This document shows positions 9,977-15,962 of a stretch of 24,356 nt of DNA, one piece after another (the stretch's first letter is position 1; each line of letters begins with the position of its first letter). The notes beneath the pieces were generated by a model. That model made no database searches and was not told the DNA's origin. It saw nothing but the letters and a program-made list of their open reading frames with translations. The position numbers and the translations under genes are program-made. The DNA is from a virus: the IMG/VR virus record IMGVR_UViG_3300036828_000592, positions 1-24,356 of that record, one strand, 5' to 3'.

Positions 9977-10864
9977 CTATGCTGCTGGACGACGGTCAAG
10001 CGCGCGCTTTTTCGCCTTTGCCTGGACCGGCTTCTTCGCCTTCGCCGACTTCACCTTCGGCTCGACCGGCTGCACGGTGGGATTCTTCCACTCGACCAAC
10101 AAGTCGATGAGGAATTGCTTCATCGCAATGCGAATCCCGTCCATGCGGCGGTGGCCATCGGACCAATCCGGATGCGTTTCAATCGTGTGCTTGCGCCGCG
10201 CAGCATAAACTTCGCCATATGGGCCATTTGGTTTGCCTTCGCCGTCATCGGTCTTAGCTTTGCCGATCCACTGCGAGTTAACGAGCCATAATGCGATTTG
10301 ATGCATCAGCGCGTAACGCTCGCCCGAGAACGGATGCGCCTTCCACTCTTCGCTCGAAAGCACGCGATGCCGCCATGTTTTCCTTTTCCACGTCGAGCCA
10401 GCGAGGCCTTCAAAAGGGGCGAAACCAAGCCTCGACCAGAGCTTCGCCGGGTTCGCGTAGTTTGATAGATCGCCGGCCTCGGCCACGATCGTCGCCAGCC
10501 CGAGCGCGCCGGCACCATGCACGCTCACGATCCATGGGTAGACCGGGAGCTGCATCGCCAGTTCCGCGATGCGGGCCTCGGTTGCCTCCCGGCTATCATC
10601 AGCCGGCGCGCGCGCCTTGTCGCTCACCATCACCGTATCGGCGTATTCGTGATCTGCTCCAGCGCGGATCGCCTTGATGGTCGCGCGGACTTCCTTGTTG
10701 ATTTGCGCGCGCTCGGCCTCGCTCATCTCTGGGTGCCACTCGGTCGTGTTGATGCGTAAGAAGCTCTCGAGCGCGCGATCGAGCTTCTGTTGTATCTTCA
10801 TTGCGAACCGGCGACGCCGATGATGTCGGCGGATTTCGTTGATGATCTCTTCAGTTGTAGCCAT
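9977..10864 (-). CDS. Tas-like protein with IS110 Transposase_20 / Nop-like core
   Basis: 295 aa. ATG at 10864 was chosen for the GAGGAG about 8 nt upstream; longer upstream frames run through array unit U2. Residues 1-105 are helical and charged, like the coiled-coil part of IS110 proteins. Residues about 107-200 match the Transposase_20 pattern: VHGAGALGLATIVAEAGD (helix-hairpin-helix), then LSNYANPAKLWSRLGFAPFEG, with a serine in LAGSTWKRK where IS110 enzymes carry their SG motif. Residues 216-260 contain YGEVYAARRKHTIETHPDW and a final helix. Residues 268-292 are a Lys/Arg-rich tail. No RuvC DEDD domain or clear HNH is seen. With guide-like array units on both sides, this fits a TIGR-associated (Tas) RNA-guided protein, probably nuclease-less. 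A domesticated IS110 recombinase is the alternative. Confidence 0.8.
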   Translation of the reverse strand: MATTEEIINEIRRHHRRRRFAMKIQQKLDRALESFLRINTTEWHPEMSEAERAQINKEVRATIKAIRAGADHEYADTVMVSDKARAPADDSREATEARIAELAMQLPVYPWIVSVHGAGALGLATIVAEAGDLSNYANPAKLWSRLGFAPFEGLAGSTWKRKTWRHRVLSSEEWKAHPFSGERYALMHQIALWLVNSQWIGKAKTDDGEGKPNGPYGEVYAARRKHTIETHPDWSDGHRRMDGIRIAMKQFLIDLLVEWKNPTVQPVEPKVKSAKAKKPVQAKAKKRALDRRPAA

Positions 10865-10889
10865 TGCCTTTCTCCTCGTTCGAGAAAAA

Positions 10890-10987
10890 GTGAGCCCGGC
10901 ACGAGCAGCTTGGGCATCAACGCACGCGTGGCCGGGCTCGGCGGTCGCATTCGCCTTATGGGCATCAACCCGGTGTTGGCGACCGCA
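10890..10987 (-). repeat. solitary double-hairpin guide unit (U2) upstream of the tas-like gene
   Basis: A complete unit fills the gap between the 201-aa gene (ends 10995) and the tas-like start (10864). Both stems are perfect (stem 1 GAGCCCGGC/GCCGGGCTC, stem 2 GCGGTCGC/GCGACCGC). Plus-strand 9-mers are cgagcagct and acgcacgcg (core tgggcatca), then ttcgcctta and acccggtgt (core tgggcatca). It would be transcribed in the leader of the tas-like gene, so it could give guides from the same mRNA or influence tas expression. Confidence 0.92.
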
Positions 10988-10994
10988 ACTCTCT

Positions 10995-11600
10995 TCATGG
11001 CGAGCTTGGCGGCCCGATCTCCTGCACATGCGCCGCGGCAACAAGGTCGCGCGCCATCTTGGCGCCGCCGTCGCGCAGCAGCTCCGCCGCGCTGATTTTC
11101 GCCTTCTCCATGATGGTGGTCACGACGCCGGGCTTGATGGCTTCCTCGACCGTGACGAACGGATCGGCGGTGACGCAATGCTTCGACAGCATAATGCAGA
11201 GGAAAGTCTCCACCGCGTCGTCGTAGCCACGCTGCAGGAAGCTTGTCGCCGTCGTCGCCGACGCCTCGGCGATCGCGTGCAGGTCGTTGATCCGGATATC
11301 GCCCAGCCGGCGGCCACCGCGCATTGGTTTATCGAAGATCGCTTTCGTGTAGATTTTCTCAGCCGCCAGCGCGCCGGCCTTCTGCGCTTTGCTCGGCATC
11401 GGTGATCGGTGCGGGCCCTCGCGCCGTCGCGATGGGGTCTCCTTCTTTCTTCTGTTGCTGAGCGGCGTGAGATAATTCGACGCGATGGCGACGCGCAGCT
11501 CGCCATCGGTCTTGAGCATGGCCGCCAACGCGTTGACCGCGGCGGTAATGGATTTATGCTCCTTGAGAAGTGCCTTTGCGCTTGCTTCGAGCTTGCTCAT
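10995..11600 (-). CDS. unknown basic protein between guide array and tas-like gene
   Basis: 201 aa. ATG at 11600 was chosen for the GAGGA 7 nt upstream; an upstream ATG would start inside the array. I do not recognise it. Residues 1-42 are predicted helical (a KALLKEHKSITAAVNALAAM stretch), residues 44-66 are strongly basic (NRRKKETPSRRR), and the rest is helical with a DDAVETFLCIMLSKHCV segment near 127-143 and a C-terminal helix before a PPSSP end. An alternative start at residue 68 (MPSKAQK) is possible. Its position between the array and the tas-like gene, on the same strand, suggests a dedicated partner, for example for RNA or DNA binding, guide processing or nuclease recruitment. No motif proves any of these. 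Confidence 0.72.
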   Translation of the reverse strand: MSKLEASAKALLKEHKSITAAVNALAAMLKTDGELRVAIASNYLTPLSNRRKKETPSRRREGPHRSPMPSKAQKAGALAAEKIYTKAIFDKPMRGGRRLGDIRINDLHAIAEASATTATSFLQRGYDDAVETFLCIMLSKHCVTADPFVTVEEAIKPGVVTTIMEKAKISAAELLRDGGAKMARDLVAAAHVQEIGPPSSP

Positions 11601-11616
11601 GTTGGTGTCCTCTGTT

Positions 11617-12942
11617 TCAAAAGTGTGAGCCCGGCACAAGGTCACTGGGCATCAGGGCTGGCATGGCCGGGCTCGGCGATCGCATCGGTTGATTGGGCCT
11701 CAAAGAGGCGTTGGCGACCGCAACAGGAATAGGTGAGCCCGGCATTGAGGTCGTGGGCCTCAACAAGACCCTGGCCGGGCTCGGCGGCCGCAGGCTCTTG
11801 CTGGGCTTCACCGAAGCGATGGCGACCGCAGTTCGAAAGGGGGAGCCCGGCACAAGATAGTTGGGCATCAGAGGCGCCCTGGCCGGGCTCGGCGGTCGCA
11901 TCGCTGACATGGGCATCAATCTTGGGATAGCGACCGCAGTTCGATTAGGTGAGCCCGGCACGCCGTCACCGGGCGTCAGTCGTTCGTTGGCCGGGCTCGG
12001 CGGTCGCAAGTCATCTCTGGGCTTCACAAGCTCGCTGGCGACCGCAATAGGGAGAAGGGGTGAGCCCGGCACGCCGCCTCTGGGCTTCATCAGGAGGTTG
12101 GCCGGGCTCGGCGGTCGCAATTGATTCCTGGGCATCATTCCGCCGGTGGCGACCGCATTCGAAAAAAAAGGTGAGCCCGGCACTCCCATTCTGGGTTTCA
12201 GGGCGGCCCTGGCCGGGCTCGGCGGTCGCAGGGGCCCGATGGGGCTCAAGGTCCGAATGGCGACCGCAACGTGAATAAGGGAGCCCGGCACAAAAGTCCT
12301 GGGCTTCAGGTGCAGATTGGCCGGGCTCGGCGGTCGCAGCCGAGGTATGGGATTCACGGCTCGCTTGGCGACCGCATTCGGTTTGATAGGTGAGCCCGGC
12401 ATCCTCGTAGTGGGCATCACGGCATCGATGGCCGGGCTCGGCGGTCGCAATTTCCTTTTGGGCTTCACGTAGCCATTGGCGACCGCATTCTCGTTGATAG
12501 ATGAGCCCGGCAAAACGTCATTGGGCATCATGACTATTCCGGCCGGGCTCGGCGGTCGCACGGTGTACCTGGGCTTCAGACCCGCGATGGCGACCGCAAC
12601 TTGATGAAGAGGTGAGCCCGGCATCCGGTTTCTGGGTTCCAAGGTCTGCCTAGCCGGGCTCGGCAGTCGCAAGCGAGCCGAGGGCTTCACTTCATCTATG
12701 GCGACCGCATTCTGATTGAAGGGTGAGCCCGGCAATCCATTTCTGGACATCAACGTCATCGTGGCCGGGCTCGGCGGTCGCAAGGCCAGGATGGATTTCA
12801 CGGGAACGCTGGCGACCGCATTCGAGATGAAAGGTGAGCCCGGCATCTTGCCCTTGGGTTTCATGGTCATGATGGCCGGGCTCGGCGGTCGCAAGATCGC
12901 GATGGGTTTCATCGGGCGGATGGCGACCGCATTCGAATTCAT
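11617..12942 (-). other. 441-codon open frame running through the whole array
   Basis: The minus strand is open from ATG at 12942 to a stop at 11617-11619. The frame encodes a periodic Pro-rich peptide with a conserved NAVA-(3-4)-KP-(3-4)-RPPSPA-(4)-KP-(4)-PGSP pattern every 36-37 residues. Its ATG overlaps the TGA of the upstream 73-aa ORF (ATGA), and AGAGG lies about 10 nt upstream. All 11 linkers are 10 or 13 nt, so the frame is never lost. Against a protein role, isolated units occur outside ORFs, and three of the stem substitutions inspected change amino acids while keeping RNA pairing. One reading is that ribosomes traverse the array to prevent premature (Rho-type) termination, or that the frame is fortuitous. 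Confidence 0.35.
11625..12931 (-). repeat. TIGR-like guide array: 12 double-hairpin units, 24 modules, 48 nine-nt spacers
   Basis: Unit starts are 11625, 11733, 11841, 11949, 12060, 12171, 12279, 12390, 12501, 12612, 12723 and 12834; each body is 98 bp, linkers 10 or 13 nt. On the plus strand each unit is GAGCCCGGC-A, 9-mer, core, 9-mer, TG-GCCGGGCTC, then GCGGTCGC-A, 9-mer, core, 9-mer, TG-GCGACCGC. Nine-mers per unit, loop 1 pair; loop 2 pair: caaggtcac gggctggca; tcggttgat aagaggcgt | ttgaggtcg acaagaccc; ggctcttgc ccgaagcga | caagatagt gaggcgccc; tcgctgaca atcttggga | cgccgtcac gtcgttcgt; agtcatctc caagctcgc | cgccgcctc tcaggaggt; attgattcc ttccgccgg | ctcccattc gggcggccc; ggggcccga aggtccgaa | caaaagtcc ggtgcagat; gccgaggta cggctcgct | tcctcgtag cggcatcga; atttccttt cgtagccat | aaacgtcat tgactattc; cggtgtacc gacccgcga | tccggtttc aggtctgcc; agcgagccg cttcatcta | atccatttc acgtcatcg; aggccagga cgggaacgc | tcttgccct tggtcatga; agatcgcga tcgggcgga. 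No 9-mer recurs. The minus-strand core consensus is TGANGCCCA. Stem substitutions preserve pairing only on the minus strand, matching the strand of the neighbouring tas-like gene. Confidence 0.95.
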
Positions 12943-13160
12943 GACCAGCGATCCTCTTCGTTTTCCTCGAGACGTCCGCCGATCGTCACCGACGCCTCGC
13001 GAATCGTTGCGAAGAAGAGCGCTCTGCAGCGCGAATTCTGTCGCACGACGGAGCGGCGGATCGAGCCGACCAGCTCGCCATCAGTGGCGCCCGGCGCGGT
13101 CAAGTACGCGTTCAAGAACGCTCCCTCTTCACGCATCGTCAGGCGCCCGCGCTCGGTCAT
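12939..13160 (-). CDS. small unknown protein upstream of the guide array
   Basis: 73 aa from ATG at 13160, which overlaps the TGA of the excisionase-like gene (ATGA); an upstream in-frame ATG at 13184 would overlap further. I do not recognise a family. The sequence has an EEGAFLNAYLTAP segment, then GELVGSIRRSVVRQNSRCRALFFATIREASVTIGGRL, and an acidic end. Its own stop overlaps the start of the frame through the array. It is either a real small coupled gene or the coding leader from which transcription enters the array. Confidence 0.5.
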   Translation of the reverse strand: MTERGRLTMREEGAFLNAYLTAPGATDGELVGSIRRSVVRQNSRCRALFFATIREASVTIGGRLEENEEDRWS

Positions 13161-13360
13161 TGACGCGTCCATCGCTCCCGCCATTCTTCAGCGGCGGCGC
13201 GGCTGATCCGCACATGCCTGCCGATCATGATCACTGCGGGGCCATCCCCACGGTCGCGCATTGAGTAATAAAGGCGAGGGCTGATGCGGTTGAGTGAACA
13301 GAATTCCGCGATTGTAAGCATGTCGGAATCAGCGGTTTGTCCTTTGTCCTGGCTGGGCAT
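13157..13360 (-). CDS. excisionase / AlpA-like helix-turn-helix protein
   Basis: 67 aa. The sequence LTIAEFCSLNRISPRLYYSMRDRGDGPAVIMIGRHVRISRAAAEEW has the layout of MerR-type winged HTH DNA-binding proteins of the excisionase/AlpA group: a HTH (about 15-35) and a wing ending in an RISRAAAEEW helix. Such proteins control excision directionality or activate phage promoters. It is the first gene of the minus-strand operon and is divergent from the integrase across about 460 bp. That suits a recombination directionality factor, and it places the guide array and tas-like gene under the same promoter. The 13360 ATG is used because an internal ATG at 13321 has no ribosome site. Confidence 0.78.
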   Translation of the reverse strand: MPSQDKGQTADSDMLTIAEFCSLNRISPRLYYSMRDRGDGPAVIMIGRHVRISRAAAEEWRERWTRQ

Positions 13361-13819
13361 TGGGGCGTCCCTTTTGGTCAGCGCCCGTTTTTGAGCCCCG
13401 TTACCCGCGCCCGTCTAGTGTGCACGGGGCTGCACCGACGTGCATGTGTCCAGTTTCCCATGGATTATTTTTGTGGTTCGCTGCGGGGTCGGACCGGCCG
13501 CGGCGCCTCGTTTTGGGCGGCCGCGTAAGGGACGGGTACCAGGAAGTGACTTGGATTTGTAAGTCGTTGATTTTGCAGGGTGGTTTCGCAGAGGCTCAAC
13601 CCATAAAAGTGGGGTGCGCGGGGGTGCTCTGACCTCACCATGTGTCCAATCTGGCCCATCCTAAGCCATCGGAATACCTCGACATTTTCAGCATTTTTCA
13701 TGCACCGGAATGCGCCGGGGTGCTTGCGTATACCCATGCGTCTCGCTAAATATATGGGGAACGGTCAGGGTCGGTTTTCGCCCCGATCAGGGACTCAAGA
13801 AAACGAAGGAGAACGAAAA
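13361..13819 (+). other. divergent xis-int control region, possible attP
   Basis: 459 bp without a convincing gene. It should hold the minus-strand promoter for the xis/array/tas operon and the plus-strand integrase promoter. An AT-rich TAAATATAT lies at about 13747-13755, 65-70 nt before the integrase start, and could be a -10 region. A 10-bp direct repeat, catgtgtcca, at 13443-13452 and 13639-13648 might be an integrase or Xis arm site. Several G/C-rich inverted stretches are present. I cannot identify the attachment core without the host sequence, and no tRNA 3' end is evident. Confidence 0.4.
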
Positions 13820-15070
13820 GTGAGCATCCACAAATTGACGGCTACCAAGGTCGACCGGCTGATCCAAGGGCGCAAGCTCGGCAAGCACAGCGACGGCGGC
13901 GGCCTGTACCTGCGGGTCGACGAGGGCGCCGATGGCGGCACGCTCTCGTCCTGGGTTTATCGCTACCAGCGCGGCGGAGGCGATACCATGATGGGCATCG
14001 GCCCCACCCATATGTACGATCTTGAAGCCGCGCGCGAGCGAGCCCGGAAGGCGCGCGTTGACGTCGCGGAAGGCCGAGACCCGAGGACCGGCGTCAAGGT
14101 CGGCGGCACCAGCAAGACCTTCGCCGAATGCGCCGACGAGTGGTTCCCGAAATATCGGGCAGACCTCTCGGGAGCCAAGGGCGCCAACGATCTAAAGGTC
14201 GCCTTTGAAGCCTACGTCTACCCTGTGCTGGGCTCAGTTCCGGTCGACGCGATCGACCATCACCTCGTCCTCAAGGTGGTCGAGCCGATCTGGCTGACGC
14301 GTCGCAAGCTCGCCCCGGCACTACGCGGCAAGATCGAGAAAATTCTGGAGTACGCAAAAACCCGCGGCTACCGCACGGGTGACAACCCGGCGCAATGGTC
14401 GCTGCTGTCGACGGTGCTGCCGTCGGCTTCCTACGTCCCCAAGAACCATGCTGCTCTGCCTGATGCCGACTTGCCGGCCTTCATGATCGAGCTGCGCAAG
14501 GAGACGGGCGTTGCGGCGCGCGCGCTCGAGTTCTCCATCCTGACCGCCTGCCGGACGGGCGACATCAAGGGCGGCGATCAGTCGGATGCCGAGCCGCGGC
14601 CGCCGATGCAGTGGTCGCACATCGATTTCGAGGCGCGCTGCTGGAGCATCCCGATCACCAAGAACGGGTTGAAGCACAAAATCCCGCTCTCCGATCGCGC
14701 GATCGCCATCCTCAAAGAGATGCGCGGCTACGGGCTTGATGACCAGCTCGTGTTCCCCTCGCTCGACAATCCAGGCCGGCCGATGTCCCATCGCGCCCTG
14801 CCGGCGGTGCTCAAGCGCATGGGGCGCGCCGGCCAAGTCACGGTCCACGGGTTCCGCGCGACCTTCAAGACGTGGGCGGAAACGCGGAAGCCGAATAAAT
14901 TCGACGAGCGTGTTGTCGAGGCTGCGCTCGCGCATACTCCGGAAAAACTCCGCAAGGCATATTTCCGGAACGACCATTACGACGACCGCATCCCGCTGAT
15001 GGCGGCGTGGGCGGCTTACGCGAACGGCGGCGCGCAGATCATTCCGTTCCGCAGCGCAGAGGTGGCGTGA
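13820..15070 (+). CDS. int: tyrosine recombinase integrase (P4-like, DUF4102 N-terminus)
   Basis: 416 aa from GTG at 13820, selected because AAGGAG lies 9 nt upstream; an in-frame ATG at 13640 lacks a site. Residues 1-90 are the arm-binding DUF4102-like domain (KVDRLIQGRKLGKHSDGGG, YLRV). Residues about 100-200 are the SAM-like core-binding domain. The catalytic domain has R245 in ILTACRTGDI, K281 in ITKNGLKHKIPL, H343/R346 in VHGFRATF, H372 in ALAHTPEKL and nucleophile Y381 in RKAYFR, so all key residues are present and it should be active. It integrates and, with the divergent Xis-like protein, excises the phage genome. It is immediately followed by a partial duplicate of its N-terminus. 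Confidence 0.95.
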   Translation: MSIHKLTATKVDRLIQGRKLGKHSDGGGLYLRVDEGADGGTLSSWVYRYQRGGGDTMMGIGPTHMYDLEAARERARKARVDVAEGRDPRTGVKVGGTSKTFAECADEWFPKYRADLSGAKGANDLKVAFEAYVYPVLGSVPVDAIDHHLVLKVVEPIWLTRRKLAPALRGKIEKILEYAKTRGYRTGDNPAQWSLLSTVLPSASYVPKNHAALPDADLPAFMIELRKETGVAARALEFSILTACRTGDIKGGDQSDAEPRPPMQWSHIDFEARCWSIPITKNGLKHKIPLSDRAIAILKEMRGYGLDDQLVFPSLDNPGRPMSHRALPAVLKRMGRAGQVTVHGFRATFKTWAETRKPNKFDERVVEAALAHTPEKLRKAYFRNDHYDDRIPLMAAWAAYANGGAQIIPFRSAEVA

Positions 15071-15072
15071 TT

Positions 15073-15396
15073 ATGAACATCCATAAATTGACCCCGCTTA
15101 AGATCAACCGGCTGATCCAGGGTCGCAAGTTCGGCAAGCACAGCGATGGCGGTTGCTTGTATCTGCGGATCGCCGAGGGCGCCGACGGGTCCGTTCTGAC
15201 GTCATGGTTCGTCCGCATCTATCGCAACGGGCGCGAGAGCCAGATTGATTTCGGCGATAGCAGTCTGACCACCGCGCGCGAAATGGCCAAAAAGGCGCGC
15301 ATCGATCTTTGGGAAGAGCGCGCGCACGAACGCGCTGAACTCCATGGCACTGGTGCATACGCACTAATCAACCAACCGAAGGAAATACTCCGCTGA
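15073..15396 (+). CDS. truncated second copy of the integrase N-terminal domain
   Basis: 107 aa beginning just after the integrase stop. Residues 1-46 (IHKLTPLKINRLIQGRKFGK, HSDGGCLYLR, EGADG, SW) closely match integrase residues 2-45, and the following KARIDLWEERAHERAE aligns with the end of that domain. There is no core-binding or catalytic domain. DNA identity between the copies is also high, so this is a tandem partial duplication. As an arm-site-binding module without catalysis it could compete with integrase at arm sites and modulate recombination; it could equally be a decaying fragment. The intact frame and adjacent start favour expression. Confidence 0.75.
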   Translation: MNIHKLTPLKINRLIQGRKFGKHSDGGCLYLRIAEGADGSVLTSWFVRIYRNGRESQIDFGDSSLTTAREMAKKARIDLWEERAHERAELHGTGAYALINQPKEILR

Positions 15397-15408
15397 ACTC
15401 TCGACGGG

Positions 15409-15425
15409 GCGTGCCAATGGCACGC
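15409..15425 (+). other. short perfect hairpin between the integrase fragment and the next gene
   Basis: GCGTGCC and GGCACGC form a 7-bp stem with a 3-nt AAT loop, flanked by TCGA on both sides. No T-run follows, so it is a weak terminator candidate at best. It may attenuate or punctuate transcription between the integrase unit and the early operon. Confidence 0.4.
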
Positions 15426-15477
15426 TCTATCGAGCGATCATCCCGACCGCTCAACCAACCAACCGAAGAAGGAAGCA

Positions 15478-15720
15478 ATGAACACCAACGAAACGTATAT
15501 CGCCGTCACCTGTGCGGGGAACCTAGAAACCGCCCTCGAGGCGCTGATTGATCGGCACGGGCTCACGCATGTCGTCAACACCCTGGCGGTGCTCTGCACC
15601 GAGAAGGCCGAGCACATCCGCACCAATTGGCAGGATCGCTCGACCGCCAGGGCCTGGGAAATCGACGGCCGCACGCTCGACAAGGCGGCGCGGTCAATCT
15701 GCTCGGACGGAGGTGCGTGA
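15478..15720 (+). CDS. small unknown early protein (80 aa)
   Basis: First gene of the early operon, with GAAGGAAG about 5 nt before the ATG. The protein is acidic and helical, with a segment NLETALEALIDRHGLTHVVNTLAVLCTEKAEHI (about 15-47) typical of small alpha-helical phage proteins, then WQDRSTARAWEIDGRTLDKAARSI. I recognise no family. The stop overlaps the next ATG (TGATG), so the two genes are coupled. Confidence 0.65.
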   Translation: MNTNETYIAVTCAGNLETALEALIDRHGLTHVVNTLAVLCTEKAEHIRTNWQDRSTARAWEIDGRTLDKAARSICSDGGA

Positions 15721-15938
15721 TGTTGACCCGATCCAAGTGGCACAAGTCGATTACTGATGACGTGCTCGTCGATGCGTGCGAGCGGCAGATGAACGACCTG
15801 GACAATCCCGGCTTCTGTCTAGCGTGCGGCTGCGAGAATGGCGGCTGCGAGCCCGATGCGCGCGGTCGCAAATGCGAGGCTTGCGGCGAGCCGCAGGTTT
15901 ACGGCGCGGAAGAGCTTGCCATCATGGTTGCGCTCTAA
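15720..15938 (+). CDS. small Cys-rich zinc-ribbon-like protein
   Basis: 72 aa starting in a TGATG overlap with the previous stop. The first half is helical (SITDDVLVDACERQMNDLDN); the second half has CLACGCENGGCEP, then KCEACGEPQVYGAEEL. The six Cys arranged as CxxCxC...C...CxxC are consistent with one structural zinc site plus extra thiols. Phages commonly encode such small zinc-ribbon proteins next to one another in early regions. A DNA- or protein-binding role is plausible but unproven. Confidence 0.75.
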   Translation: MLTRSKWHKSITDDVLVDACERQMNDLDNPGFCLACGCENGGCEPDARGRKCEACGEPQVYGAEELAIMVAL

Positions 15939-15962
15939 ATGACCAACAATCGAGGGACCAAA

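Noticed and set aside
9977-10864. Active IS110 insertion sequence
   Set aside because: No N-terminal RuvC-like DEDD domain, and no element ends flank the gene; it sits in an operon with related array units and small genes, which fits a domesticated effector better.
11625-12931. CRISPR array
   Set aside because: The variable segments are 9 nt, come in pairs inside hairpin loops, and the unit has two different stems; no 25-40 nt spacers, direct repeats of CRISPR type or cas genes are present.
11625-12931. REP/BIME-type or terminator-like repeats
   Set aside because: REP sequences do not carry 9-nt variable segments at fixed positions with a conserved core, and the units lie only around one operon here; no T-runs follow the stems.
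9876-12931. Self-targeting of this window by single 9-mers (for example caagctcgc at about 14306, cggcatcga at about 19178)
   Set aside because: Single 9-mers match a 24-kb window by chance several times over 56 spacers; the partner 9-mers of these modules were not seen nearby.
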